Part shown: piece by piece, positions 26,092 to 34,724 of the stretch
Numbering within the stretch: the stretch's first letter is position 1
How the letters are laid out: the number at the start of each line of letters is the position of its first letter
NCBI RefSeq assembly: GCF_016405905.1
Contig: NZ_JAEFCB010000008.1
Span: 124,001 to 188,000, forward strand
Source of the DNA: Variovorax sp. IB41
GTDB taxonomy: Bacteria; Pseudomonadota; Gammaproteobacteria; Burkholderiales; Burkholderiaceae_C
Length of the DNA: 64,000 nucleotides
Direction of reading: 5' to 3'
Position numbers and translations under genes: made by a program
Notes under the pieces: model-generated
The model's database searches: none
What the model was told of the DNA's origin: nothing
The model's input: the letters and a program-made list of their open reading frames with translations, nothing else

Positions 26092-27450
26092 ATGGAGACA
26101 ACGCAAGCCATGACCGCATCGACCCCGTCCTTCGGGCCCGCGCCCGATCCGCGCGAAGCCCCCCGCGCCTTCCTCGAACACCTGTACCGCGTGGCGGTGG
26201 ACCGGGCGTTGCCGCTGTCCACGCTGGGCGCGCACCTGCCCCAGCCACCGAAAGGGCGCACGTTGGTGCTCGGCGCCGGCAAGGCCGGCGGCTCGATGGT
26301 GCAGGCGCTCGAAGCCCTGTGGCCGGCCGACGCGCCGCTCTCGGGCCTCGTCGTCACCCGCTACGACCACATTCCGCCGCGCCCCGAAGGCGTGCCGCAG
26401 CGCATCGAGATCGTCGAGGCCGCGCACCCCGTGCCCGACGCGGCCGGACAGCAGGCGGCCGAGCGCATCCTCGAGTTGACGCAAGGCCTCACGGCCGACG
26501 ACCTGGTGCTGTGCCTGATTTCGGGTGGCGGCTCGTCGCTCCTGGTGCTGCCGGCCGAAGGCCTCACGCTGGCCGACAAGCAGCGCATCAACAAGCAACT
26601 GCTCGACAGCGGCGCCGGCATCGGCGAGATGAACTGCGTGCGCAAGCACCTCTCGCGCATCAAGGGCGGCCGGCTCGCGGCGGCCTGCGCGCCGGCGCGC
26701 GTGGTGACGCTCACCATCAGCGACGTGCCGGGCGACGACGCGGCCGTCATCGCGAGCGGCCCCACGGTGCCCGATGCGACCACCTGCGCCGATGCGCTCG
26801 CCATCCTCGACCGCTACGGCATCGAAGTGCCCGCGCCCGTGCGCGCCCAGCTGGAAAGCGGCGAGCTCGAAACGCCCAAGCCCGACGACAAGGCCTTCGC
26901 CGGCCACGAGACCCACATGATCGCCACGCCCCAGCAGTCGCTGGAGGCTGCGGCCAGGGCGGCGCGCGAGGCGGGCATCGAGGCGCACATCCTGAGCGAC
27001 GAAATCGAAGGCGAATCGCGCGAAGTCGGCAAGGTGCATGCCGCGCTGGCCCGCGCCGTGGCGCACCGCGGCGAGCCGTTCGCACGGCCCTGCGTCATTC
27101 TTTCGGGCGGCGAGACCACGGTCACCATCCGCCCGCGCCAGCCGGGCCAGGCCAAGGGCCGGGGCGGCCGGGCGGGCGAGTTCTGCATGGGCCTGGCCGG
27201 TGCGCTCATGGGCCAGCCGCAGGTGTGGGCGCTGGCGGCGGACACCGACGGCATCGACGGCGTGGAAGACAACGCCGGCGCCTTCGTCGTGCCCGACACG
27301 CTGGCGCGCGCCACGGCCGCGGGCCGGAAGCTCTCGGACCACCTCGACCGCAACGACGCGTACGGCTACTTCGACGCCATCGGCGACCTGTTCGTGACGG
27401 GGCCCACGAACACCAACGTCAACGATTTCCGCGCGCTCCTGATCCTGTAA
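26092..27450 (+). CDS. Glycerate 2-kinase, MOFRL family
   Basis: A 452-residue ATP-dependent kinase making 2-phosphoglycerate from D-glycerate. N-terminal DUF4147 features are visible: VLGAGKAGGSMVQALE, LVVTRYDH, EAAHPVPDAAG and CLISGGGSSLLVLPAEG with the conserved Lys in VRKHLSRIKGG. The C-terminal MOFRL part has ILSGGETTVTI and ALAADTDGIDG. Relatives are sometimes annotated as hydroxypyruvate reductase. Placed directly after puuD, it fits the disposal of glyoxylate from ureidoglycolate via tartronate semialdehyde and glycerate, though the carboligase and reductase genes are not in the window. Starts at 26092 or 26110 are possible; neither has a strong binding site. Confidence 0.9.
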   Translation: METTQAMTASTPSFGPAPDPREAPRAFLEHLYRVAVDRALPLSTLGAHLPQPPKGRTLVLGAGKAGGSMVQALEALWPADAPLSGLVVTRYDHIPPRPEGVPQRIEIVEAAHPVPDAAGQQAAERILELTQGLTADDLVLCLISGGGSSLLVLPAEGLTLADKQRINKQLLDSGAGIGEMNCVRKHLSRIKGGRLAAACAPARVVTLTISDVPGDDAAVIASGPTVPDATTCADALAILDRYGIEVPAPVRAQLESGELETPKPDDKAFAGHETHMIATPQQSLEAAARAAREAGIEAHILSDEIEGESREVGKVHAALARAVAHRGEPFARPCVILSGGETTVTIRPRQPGQAKGRGGRAGEFCMGLAGALMGQPQVWALAADTDGIDGVEDNAGAFVVPDTLARATAAGRKLSDHLDRNDAYGYFDAIGDLFVTGPTNTNVNDFRALLIL

Positions 27451-27633
27451 CGGGACGAAAAAAGGGGCGGGAAGGGCGATTTCCGGGCCCCGGCGGGGTT
27501 GGTCGAAGTCGGGTTAATCTATGCACCCGGCGGCGATTTGCCGCCGTTGTCGCATGCGCACCCTCCCAGGGTGCCGCACCGCGCACCCCAGATTTCCCCT
27601 TTTCATCATCCGTCCCCGAAGGAAAAGTTCGCC

Positions 27634-29076
27634 ATGACCGCCACCTACACCGACACCCGCCTCCTGATCGACAACGAATGGGTCGACGCCACCGGCGGCA
27701 AGACGCTGGACGTCGTGAACCCCGCTACCGGCAAGGTCATCGGCAAGGTGGCGCATGCCAGCATTGCCGACCTGGACCGCGCCCTGGCCGCCGCCCAGCG
27801 TGGCTTCGACAAGTGGCGCAACACGCCCGCCAACGAACGCGCCGCCGTCATGCGCCGCGCCGCGGGCCTCATCCGCGAACGCGCCGGCGACATCGCCAAG
27901 CTGCTCACGCAGGAGCAGGGCAAGCCGCTCGCCGAAGCCAAGGGCGAGACGCTGGCCGCCGCCGACATCATCGAATGGTTCGCCGACGAAGGCCGCCGCG
28001 TCTACGGCCGCATCGTGCCCTCGCGCAACCTGGCCGCGCAGCAGCTCGTGCTGAAGGAGCCGCTGGGCCCCGTCGCCGCGTTCACGCCGTGGAACTTCCC
28101 GATCAACCAGATCGTGCGCAAGCTCGGCGCGGCGCTGGCCACCGGCTGCTCGTTCCTGGTGAAGGCGCCTGAAGAAACCCCGGCCTCGCCCGCCGCGCTG
28201 CTGCAGGCCTTCGTCGACGCCGGCATCCCGCCCGGCACCGTGGGTCTCGTGTTCGGCAACCCCGCTGAAATCTCGAACTACCTGATCGCCCACCCGATCA
28301 TCCGCAAGGTCACCTTCACCGGCTCGACCCCGGTCGGCAAGCAACTGGCCGCGCTGGCCGGCTCGCACATGAAGCGCGTCACGATGGAACTGGGCGGCCA
28401 CGCCCCGGTGATCGTCGCTGAAGACGCCGACGTCGCCCTGGCCGTCAAGGCCGCCGGCGCCGCCAAGTTCCGCAATGCGGGCCAGGTCTGCATCTCGCCG
28501 ACCCGCTTCCTGGTGCACAACAGCCTGCGCGAAGAGTTCGCCCGCACGCTGGTCAAGTACACCGAGGGCCTGAAGCTGGGCGACGGCCTCGCCGAAGGCA
28601 CCACCATCGGCCCGCTGGCCAACGCACGCCGCCTCACCGCGATGGCCTACGTGCTGGAAGACGCGCGCAAGAAGGGCGCCACCGTGGCCGCCGGCGGCGA
28701 ACGCATCGGCGACTCGGGCAACTTCTTCGCCCCCACCGTGCTGACCGACGTGCCGCTGGACGCCGACGTGTTCAACAACGAACCCTTCGGCCCCATCGCC
28801 GCGATCCGCGGTTTCGACACGCTCGACGAAGCCATCGCCGAAGCCAACCGCCTGCCTTTCGGCCTGGCCGGCTACGCCTTCACCAAGTCGATCAAGAACG
28901 CCCACCTGCTGAGCCAGAAGCTCGAGCTGGGCATGCTGTGGATCAACCAGCCGGCCACCCCGTCGCCCGAAATGCCGTTCGGCGGCGTGAAGGATTCGGG
29001 CTACGGTTCGGAAGGCGGCCCCGAGGCGCTCGAGGCGTACCTGAACACCAAGGCCGTCTCGATCATGGGCGTCTGA
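27634..29076 (+). CDS. NAD(P)-dependent aldehyde dehydrogenase, succinate-semialdehyde dehydrogenase-like
   Basis: A 480-residue cytoplasmic ALDH. The NAD-binding [16 protein letters not shown] and [12 protein letters not shown], the catalytic Glu in [11 protein letters not shown] and the catalytic Cys in [10 protein letters not shown] are all present. So is the family end [16 protein letters not shown]. The closest groups by eye are succinate-semialdehyde and 2-oxoglutarate-semialdehyde dehydrogenases; the natural aldehyde cannot be read off. ATG 27634 is preceded by GAAGGAAAA. The codon use is very GC-biased and regular, suggesting high expression. It is convergent with the MgtC-like gene with no spacer: the two stop codons are adjacent. 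Confidence 0.9.
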   Translation: MTATYTDTRLLIDNEWVDATGGKTLDVVNPATGKVIGKVAHASIADLDRALAAAQRGFDKWRNTPANERAAVMRRAAGLIRERAGDIAKLLTQEQGKPLAEAKGETLAAADIIEWFADEGRRVYGRIVPSRNLAAQQLVLKEPLGPVAAFTPWNFPINQIVRKLGAALATGCSFLVKAPEETPASPAALLQAFVDAGIPPGTVGLVFGNPAEISNYLIAHPIIRKVTFTGSTPVGKQLAALAGSHMKRVTMELGGHAPVIVAEDADVALAVKAAGAAKFRNAGQVCISPTRFLVHNSLREEFARTLVKYTEGLKLGDGLAEGTTIGPLANARRLTAMAYVLEDARKKGATVAAGGERIGDSGNFFAPTVLTDVPLDADVFNNEPFGPIAAIRGFDTLDEAIAEANRLPFGLAGYAFTKSIKNAHLLSQKLELGMLWINQPATPSPEMPFGGVKDSGYGSEGGPEALEAYLNTKAVSIMGV

Positions 29077-29793
29077 TCAATCGTCTGCGCTGGCGTTCCA
29101 GAAGGCTTGCTGGACGCCGCTCAGCGCTTCGAGTTCTGTAATCACCTGGTCGAGCTCCAGCGGCTCGACCGCGGTGGCGTACAGCGTCGCTTCGATCTCC
29201 GTGTCGGCCGGCCCGAAGGCGTGCTGGTCGACATCGCGCACCGGGTAGTTCGCGGCTTCGAGCAGGAGCAGCAGCTGGTCCATCACCTCGGGCCGCGCCG
29301 CGCGCGAACAGATCACCCGCACCGTGTAGGTCGCCTCGCTCGACTCTTCCTTGATCGGGCGACGGTTGATGCGATTCACCACCGGCAGCAGCAGCGTGTT
29401 GCTGGCCAGCACGAACAACGCGGCGATCATCGCCTCGCCGATCAGGTCCGCGCCCGCGCAGGCGCCCACCGCCGCCGACCCCCACAGCGTGGCCGCCGTG
29501 TTCAGGCCCGTGATGTTGGTGCCTTCCTTCATGATCGCGCCCGCCCCCAGGAAGCCGATGCCCGAGACCACATAGGCCGCCACATGCACGGCGCCGTCGT
29601 GGCCGTGCAAGCGGTTCGCCATGTCCACGAACACTGCGGCGCCAACGGCCACGAGCGTGTTGGTGCGCAGGCCCGCGGCGCGCTGGCGTATCTGCCGCTC
29701 CAGGCCGATCAGCGAGCCGAGCGTGAAGGCGATCGCCACGCTCACGAAGGTGTCGAGCAGCGAGGGCAGGTTGAAGTTTTGAATGGCTTGCAT
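29077..29793 (-). CDS. MgtC/SapB family membrane protein
   Basis: A 238-residue inner-membrane protein. The N-terminal ~145 residues have about four transmembrane helices and the MgtC signatures LGSLIGLERQIRQRAAGLRTNTLVAVGAA, VVSGIGFLGAGAIMKEG and GLNTAATLWGSAAVGA. The C-terminal ~80 residues are an ACT-like soluble domain, as in the MgtC of pathogens. MgtC proteins act in low-magnesium adaptation, partly through the F-ATPase. Here it lies on the same strand as mgtA 1 kb away, separated by the NIF phosphatase gene, so a shared magnesium role is plausible. ATG 29793 is used; the ribosome binding site is weak. Confidence 0.9.
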   Translation of the reverse strand: MQAIQNFNLPSLLDTFVSVAIAFTLGSLIGLERQIRQRAAGLRTNTLVAVGAAVFVDMANRLHGHDGAVHVAAYVVSGIGFLGAGAIMKEGTNITGLNTAATLWGSAAVGACAGADLIGEAMIAALFVLASNTLLLPVVNRINRRPIKEESSEATYTVRVICSRAARPEVMDQLLLLLEAANYPVRDVDQHAFGPADTEIEATLYATAVEPLELDQVITELEALSGVQQAFWNASADD

Positions 29794-29824
29794 CGGATGT
29801 TTTTTCAATGGAGAGCGCGTGCGT

Positions 29825-30394
29825 TCAGTCCGGGGATTGCATGCGCTTGGCGTGCTCGCGCCACGCCCTTTTCTCGACCGTCCGGACGTTCGGCGCCTCC
29901 GCGAGATGCGCGAGGTAAGCCGCCAGCAATGGCAGTTCGGCATCGGACCGGTCGCCCAGGAACTCGCGCACCGTGACGAGATTGCCGTAGCTCCTCGCGT
30001 ACTTCGCGGGCGTGTCGTCGACCGCGATGATCGATTCGAGCGGATAGCCCCTGGACTTCAATTTCTGCAGGTTCTTGATCGTCTGATAGCCACCCGTCGT
30101 GAAGTCTCGTGCCGTCGTGCAGCGCGCGCTGGACCACACGAACTCCAGGCCGCCGTTCGGAAAGATGCGTTCGACAACCTGCGACGCGTAGCTTTCGCCC
30201 GATGCGGTCCAGACGCCCACCTTGAACTGCGCGAGCACGGTGCTCAAGAAGTCGGCGAGGTGCGGTCGCAGATGAACGCGATACGGCCCTACGCGGAAAT
30301 CCTCGTCGTGCGCAAGCGTGCCTTCGGTGGCGTGGATCAGCGTTTCATCGAGGTCCAGCACCAAGAGTTTGCGGGGCTTGGGTGTCACATGCAT
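29825..30394 (-). CDS. NIF/FCP1-type HAD phosphatase
   Basis: A 189-residue soluble protein of the NLI-interacting-factor/FCP1 branch of the HAD superfamily, better known from eukaryotic CTD phosphatases. The catalytic DLDETLIHATEG (nucleophile Asp, acid/base Asp) is near the N-terminus. Motif II-like VGVWTASGESYASQVVE and the late DDTPAKYARSYGNLV complete the active site. It would remove phosphate from a protein or small molecule, target unknown. It is on the same strand as mgtA and mgtC and 31 bases ahead of the latter. Confidence 0.85.
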   Translation of the reverse strand: MHVTPKPRKLLVLDLDETLIHATEGTLAHDEDFRVGPYRVHLRPHLADFLSTVLAQFKVGVWTASGESYASQVVERIFPNGGLEFVWSSARCTTARDFTTGGYQTIKNLQKLKSRGYPLESIIAVDDTPAKYARSYGNLVTVREFLGDRSDAELPLLAAYLAHLAEAPNVRTVEKRAWREHAKRMQSPD

Positions 30395-30485
30395 GTCAGA
30401 AGGCCTCCCATCGGGAGCTCAAGCATATTTGAGGTCGATGGTTTGGGGGCGTTGCATCAAGGCAATGCGCGTGTTCGGGGCGGCA

Positions 30486-30577
30486 CTCCCGCCGACGGTG
30501 GGCTCTGTTTCGCGAATGTCCTCCGGCCTGCGGCCTCCCCCTTGATTTCGCGAAACAGAGCCCACCATCGGCGGGAG
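30486..30577. repeat. Long palindromic element, copy 1 (31-bp arms)
   Basis: The arms at 30486-30516 and 30547-30577 are complementary over 31 bases with one mismatch. The 30-base centre (GTCCTCCGGCCTGCGGCC...CTTGAT) is nearly identical to the centre of copy 2, read in the opposite direction. It lies in the 352-base gap between mgtA and the NIF phosphatase gene, which holds no gene. Confidence 0.85.
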
Positions 30578-30630
30578 CGCTTTCAGAGCGGTCGTTGATC
30601 GCGGTTCACCCAGAGCGTGCCCATGTGCGC

Positions 30631-30714
30631 AGGGCACCGGGTGCTCCCCGCAGCGAAATCAAGGAGGAGGCCGCAGGCCGGGGGACATTCGCGGAGGGGA
30701 GCACCCGGTGGCCT
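30631..30714. repeat. Long palindromic element, copy 2 (different arms, same core, inverted)
   Basis: The arms AGG.CACCGGGTGCTCCCC (30631-30650) and their complement (30695-30714) flank a core ATCAAGGAGGAGGCCGCAGG... This core is the reverse complement of the copy 1 core with about two differences. The arm sequences are unrelated to those of copy 1. Confidence 0.85.
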
Positions 30715-30746
30715 GTGCACACGCCCTGAACAGCAGCGCGTGACCC

Positions 30747-33512
30747 TCACTGCCACCCATACCGCCGCGCGTACCAGCCTTTGACCGTCTGCGTCAGCAC
30801 CGCATACCCCACCAGCATCGCCACCAGCCACGGGAAGTAAGCCAGCGGCAGCGCCTGCAGCTTGAAGTAGTGCGCGAGCGGCCCCATCGGAAGCCAGATG
30901 CCGACAGCCGCGATCGCCGCACCCATCGCCAGCAGCGGCCAGGCCGCGCGGCTTTGCATGAACGGGATCTTGCGGGTGCGGATCAGGTGCACGATCAGCG
31001 TCTGCGACAGCAGCCCCTCGATGAACCAGCCCGACTGGAACAGCGTCTGGTGTTCCACCGTGTTGGCCGCGAACACGAACCACATCACGGTGTAGGTCAG
31101 GATGTCGAACACCGAGCTCAGCGGCCCGAAGAACACCATGAAGCGCCCCAGGTCCGCCGGGTTCCAGCGCTGCGGCGACTTGAGGAATTCCTCGTCCACG
31201 TTGTCGAACGGAATCGCGATCTGCGACACGTCGTACAGCAGGTTCTGCACCAGCAGATGGAGCGGCAGCATCGGCAGGAAGGGCAGGAACGCGCTCGCCA
31301 CCAGCACCGAGAACACGTTGCCGAAGTTCGAGCTCGCGGTGAGCTTGATGTACTTGAGCATGTTGGCGAAGGTGCGGCGGCCCTCGACCACGCCTTGCTC
31401 CAGCACCATCAGGCTCTTCTCCAGCAGGATGATGTCGGCCGACTCCTTGGCCACGTCCACCGCGCCGTCCACCGAGATGCCGATGTCGGCCGCGCGCAGC
31501 GCCGGTGCGTCGTTGATGCCGTCGCCCATGAAGCCGACCACGTGCCCGTTGGCATGCAGCGCGTGCACGATGCGCTCCTTGTGCGCGGGCGTGAGCTTGG
31601 CGAACACGTGGTGCTGCTCGACCAGCGCGCGCAATTCATCGTCGCGCAGGTCCTCGATCTCGCGGCCCAGCACGATGTGGCCGGCCTCGATGCCCACGTC
31701 GCCGCAGACCTTGCGGGTGACCAGTTCGTTGTCGCCCGTGAGCACCTTCACCGCGACGCCGTGCTCGGCCAGCGCGCGCAGTGCGGGCGCGGTCGATTCC
31801 TTCGGCGGATCGAGAAAGGCCACATAGCCCAGCAGCGTAAGGCCCGATTCGTCGGTCACGCTGTACGCCGGCTTGCGTGCATCTGCACCGAAGGTTCGGC
31901 TCGCCACGGCCACCACGCGCAGCCCCTGCTTGTTCAACTCCGACGCCACGCGATGGATGCGCGCGAGCAGTTCGGCATCGAGTGCCAGCACCTCGGCACC
32001 GCGCTCGACCGACGTGCACACCGACAGGATCTCTTCCAGCGCGCCCTTGCAGATCAGCAGGTGCTCGCTGCCGCCGTTCTCCACCACCACCGACATGCGG
32101 CGGCGCGAGAAGTCGAAGGGCACTTCGTCGATCTTGCGGTAAGCCGTCTGCAGGCGCGTCTCGGGTTGCATCTCGGCGTGGTTCAGCACGGCCTTGTCGA
32201 GCAGGTTCTTCAAACCCGTCTGGTGAAAGCTGTTGAGGTACGCCAGCTGCAGCACGTGGTTCGAACCCTCGCCCCACGCGTTGGTGTGGCGCTCCAGCAC
32301 GATGCGATCCTGCGTCAGCGTGCCGGTCTTGTCGGTGCAGAGAACGTCCATCGCGCCGAAGTTGTGGATCGCCTCGAGGCGCTTGACGATCACCTTCTGG
32401 CGCGACATCACGACCGCGCCCTTGGCGAGCGTGGCCGTCACGATCATCGGCAGCATCTCGGGCGTGAGGCCCACCGCGATCGACAGCGCGAACAGCGCCG
32501 CCTCCCACCAGTCGCCCTTGGCCACGCCGTTGATCACCAGCACCAGCGGCGCCATCACCAGCATGAAGCGGATCAGCACCCAGCTCACGCGATTGATGCC
32601 CGCCTGGAAGGCGCTGGTGCCGTGGTCGGTGGCCGTCACGCGCTGCGCGAGGGCGCCGAAGAAGGTGCGGTCGCCGGTGTGCACGATGAGCGCGGTCGCG
32701 GTGCCGCTGATCACGTTGGTGCCCATGAAGAGCAGGTTCTCGCGCTCGAGCACGCCGGCCTCGTGGGCGCCGCGGTCGATGGGAAACTTCTCGACCGGCA
32801 TCGCCTCGCCCGTCAGCGCGGACTGGCTGATGAAGAGATCTTTCGCCGTGAGCAGGCGCGCATCGGCCGGGATCATGTCGCCGGCCGAGAGCGCGAACAC
32901 GTCGCCCGGCACGAGGTCGCGCATCGGTACCTCCACGCGCACCGTGCCCGCATGCGTGGTGTCGAAGCCTTCGTCGCCCGCCGCGCCCGCCCTGCGTCCC
33001 GGCGCGGGCCGCAGCACCGTGGCGGTGTTGCTCACCATGGCTTTGAGGCGCTCGGCCGCCTTGTTGGAGCGCGACTCCTGCAGGAAGCGCAGCACCGTCG
33101 ACAGCACCACCATGCTGCCGATCACGAGCGTGGCCTTCATGTCCTCGGTCACGTACGAGACCAGCGCCAGCACCGTGAGCAGCAGGTTGAACGGATTGCG
33201 GTAGCACTGCCACAGGTGCGTCCACCACGGCAGCGGCTGCTCGTGGCGAACCTCGTTGCTGCCCAGGCGCTTGCGCAGCACCTGGGCGTGGCCTTCGCTC
33301 AGGCCTTGCGGCGAGCTGTCGAGCTTCACGAGCATCTCGCCCGCATCGGTGCGCGATGCGGCGGCCAGTGCCTTCGCGATGTCGGGTGGCATGGCGACCG
33401 ATGTCACGCCGACGGGCTTCGACCCCAGCAGGGTCTGCCAGCGCTCGAAGTGATGCAGCATGTGGCGGCTGCGAAGGAAGCTCTCGAAGAAGGACTTCAG
33501 GACGTTTTTCAT
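30747..33512 (-). CDS. mgtA: Magnesium-translocating P-type ATPase
   Basis: A 921-residue P-type ATPase of the MgtA/MgtB group, importing Mg2+ across the inner membrane. The phosphorylation motif DKTGTLT, the actuator TGEAMPVEK, the TM4 SIAVGLTPEMLPMIVTATLAKGA typical of this group, the hinge GDGINDAPAL and about ten transmembrane segments are seen. Length is normal. AAGGAGA precedes ATG 33512. It follows the envelope-protein gene by 26 bases and so lies downstream of the leader at 34.3-34.7 kb. Expression probably rises in low magnesium, as for enterobacterial mgtA. Confidence 0.96.
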   Translation of the reverse strand: MKNVLKSFFESFLRSRHMLHHFERWQTLLGSKPVGVTSVAMPPDIAKALAAASRTDAGEMLVKLDSSPQGLSEGHAQVLRKRLGSNEVRHEQPLPWWTHLWQCYRNPFNLLLTVLALVSYVTEDMKATLVIGSMVVLSTVLRFLQESRSNKAAERLKAMVSNTATVLRPAPGRRAGAAGDEGFDTTHAGTVRVEVPMRDLVPGDVFALSAGDMIPADARLLTAKDLFISQSALTGEAMPVEKFPIDRGAHEAGVLERENLLFMGTNVISGTATALIVHTGDRTFFGALAQRVTATDHGTSAFQAGINRVSWVLIRFMLVMAPLVLVINGVAKGDWWEAALFALSIAVGLTPEMLPMIVTATLAKGAVVMSRQKVIVKRLEAIHNFGAMDVLCTDKTGTLTQDRIVLERHTNAWGEGSNHVLQLAYLNSFHQTGLKNLLDKAVLNHAEMQPETRLQTAYRKIDEVPFDFSRRRMSVVVENGGSEHLLICKGALEEILSVCTSVERGAEVLALDAELLARIHRVASELNKQGLRVVAVASRTFGADARKPAYSVTDESGLTLLGYVAFLDPPKESTAPALRALAEHGVAVKVLTGDNELVTRKVCGDVGIEAGHIVLGREIEDLRDDELRALVEQHHVFAKLTPAHKERIVHALHANGHVVGFMGDGINDAPALRAADIGISVDGAVDVAKESADIILLEKSLMVLEQGVVEGRRTFANMLKYIKLTASSNFGNVFSVLVASAFLPFLPMLPLHLLVQNLLYDVSQIAIPFDNVDEEFLKSPQRWNPADLGRFMVFFGPLSSVFDILTYTVMWFVFAANTVEHQTLFQSGWFIEGLLSQTLIVHLIRTRKIPFMQSRAAWPLLAMGAAIAAVGIWLPMGPLAHYFKLQALPLAYFPWLVAMLVGYAVLTQTVKGWYARRYGWQ

Positions 33513-33538
33513 GTTGTTTTCTCCTTGGGGAAATCAGG

Positions 33539-34309
33539 TCAGCGCACGAAGGCCCAGGTGAAGCCCAGCGTCCACCACGCGGGTGCGTCGGCGCGCAGGC
33601 CGCGTGCGCGGCTCAGGTCCACGCTCAGCGCCTGCACCGGCGTCCAGCGCATGCCGGCGCGCCATGCGTTGCCGCCGCCTTCGCGGAAGCGCTCGGCGAC
33701 GAACGAGACAGAGGGCAGGGCGGACCATTCGATGGCCGCGCCCGAATGGCTGGTGCGCGGTTGCACGCGGTGGAAATCGCGACCCACGTTGATGTGCGCG
33801 CGCCAGCTGTCGTCGATCTGCCAGGTCACTGGGATCACGACGCTGCTGCTGGCGAAACGCAACGCGGTGGCGTGTGCGTCGCTCTGCCATCCGGCCGTGG
33901 CGAGCACGCCGGCGCTCAGGCGGTCGTCGATCTCGAAGGCCCACTTCACCTGCGGACCGGCGCGCACGGTGCGGCCTTCGCCGCCGTGCTCGCGCTCGAG
34001 GTTCAGGCCGAGTTCGACCGCGCCGATGCGGCAGGCCGGGCCGATGTGCAGCAGGCCTTGCGAGGTGCGCGCGTGGCGGTCGGACCAGGTCTCGACCTGG
34101 CACTGGTCCCCGTCGAGGATCGCGGCGTCGTCCACCGAATGATGGCCGCCGGCGGCATGCGTCTGCGTTGCCGCAAAGCCGCAGAGGTATGCGGCCCAAA
34201 GCTGCAACGGCAGCGGTGAATGAAAGGGGCGTCGGGGATGGAAGCGGGGTGCGTCGAGGCGGCCGTTCGTGGCCGTTCGCGCGACACGCCGCAGGCGTTC
34301 GCGGGTCAT
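33539..34309 (-). CDS. Putative exported, possibly outer-membrane, protein co-transcribed with mgtA
   Basis: A 256-residue protein I cannot assign to a family. An unusually long Arg-rich N-terminus (~35 residues) precedes a hydrophobic core LQLWAAYLCGFAATQTHA, reading like an extended signal peptide. The mature part has alternating polar/non-polar strands (VKWAFEIDDRLSAGV, RAHINVGRDFHRV, WWTLGFTWAFVR) like a small beta-barrel, though the last residue is Arg, not the usual aromatic. It could be a porin-like path for cations, inferred only from position. ATG 34309 is chosen because AAGGAGA lies 8 bases upstream; that site is inside a long hairpin stem. Confidence 0.7.
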   Translation of the reverse strand: MTRERLRRVARTATNGRLDAPRFHPRRPFHSPLPLQLWAAYLCGFAATQTHAAGGHHSVDDAAILDGDQCQVETWSDRHARTSQGLLHIGPACRIGAVELGLNLEREHGGEGRTVRAGPQVKWAFEIDDRLSAGVLATAGWQSDAHATALRFASSSVVIPVTWQIDDSWRAHINVGRDFHRVQPRTSHSGAAIEWSALPSVSFVAERFREGGGNAWRAGMRWTPVQALSVDLSRARGLRADAPAWWTLGFTWAFVR

Positions 34310-34355
34310 GGGAGGTTCTCCTTCGGGTGCGGCGCCCGCGAAGGAAGAACCTCCC
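34310..34355 (-). promoter_or_regulatory. Leader hairpin burying the ribosome binding site of the envelope-protein gene
   Basis: GGGAGGTTCT (34310-34319) pairs with AGAACCTCCC (34346-34355). The stem continues with CCTTCG against CGAAGG after one bulge (A at 34345), then imperfectly to a small loop near 34331-34333. In the minus-strand transcript the 3' arm holds the AAGGAGA site (34317-34323) for the gene whose ATG follows directly at 34309. Without a U-run it is not a terminator. It looks like a translational switch. Confidence 0.75.
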
Positions 34356-34362
34356 GCTTCAC

Positions 34363-34467
34363 TCAGCCGGCAGGCGTCCTCCGCAGCGCGGCGCTGCGTG
34401 GGTTGGATGCAATCGATGGGTTCAATGAAGGCGGCGCGCTAAGGCGCGAGCGAGGGTCCGGGTCCAT
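34363..34467 (-). CDS. 34-aa leader peptide, MgtL-like (MDPDP start)
   Basis: A short frame with a near-ideal AAGGAGG binding site five bases before ATG 34467. The peptide begins MDPDPRSRLSAPPS and is rich in Pro, Ser and Arg. The Salmonella/E. coli MgtL leader begins MEPDPTPLP, and its alternating acidic-proline start destabilises ribosomes when magnesium is low. The same acidic-Pro-acidic-Pro opening here, in the leader of an mgtA operon, is unlikely to be chance. The end of the frame contains a perfect palindrome (34382-34398), and its stop lies 7 bases before the hairpin that hides the next gene's binding site. The product is probably regulatory by being translated, not by acting as a protein. 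Confidence 0.75.
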   Translation of the reverse strand: MDPDPRSRLSAPPSLNPSIASNPRSAALRRTPAG

Positions 34468-34514
34468 GGTGGCCTCCTTGCGTTTTTGCGGTGCGGTGCG
34501 GTCTTGCGGGCGCG

Positions 34515-34724
34515 TCAGCGGTGCGCTGCGCGGGGCGGCTGCTCGAGCAGCAGGAAGAAGCTGCGGATGCGCCGCGTGGTCCAGAGCGCGGCGGCGCGGT
34601 CGAGCATTTCGTTCTCGACGTCCTGCGCCGTCGGCGCACGCGCAGGCTCGTGCGCCGACGGGCGGACGGGGGCCTGCATCGGCGGCTGCTGTTGCTGCTG
34701 TTGACGAGTTTGAAATTGACGCAT
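34515..34724 (-). CDS. 69-aa polyglutamine small protein at the head of the mgtA unit
   Basis: ATG 34724 has a strong AAGGAG seven bases upstream. The peptide starts MRQFQTRQ, continues with six Gln in a row, then a Pro/Ala linker, and ends in a predicted amphipathic or hydrophobic helix around NEMLDRAAALW and RIRSFFLLLEQ. No family is recognised. It is the first frame of the minus-strand unit, 47 bases before the MDPDP leader. It could be a small regulatory or membrane-associated protein, or a second leader. The strong ribosome binding site is the main evidence that it is expressed. Confidence 0.55.
   Translation of the reverse strand: MRQFQTRQQQQQQPPMQAPVRPSAHEPARAPTAQDVENEMLDRAAALWTTRRIRSFFLLLEQPPRAAHR

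Noticed and set aside
30419..30637. Short minus-strand frame over the palindromic element
   Set aside because: The frame is produced by the palindrome itself, has no ribosome binding site and no protein-like composition.
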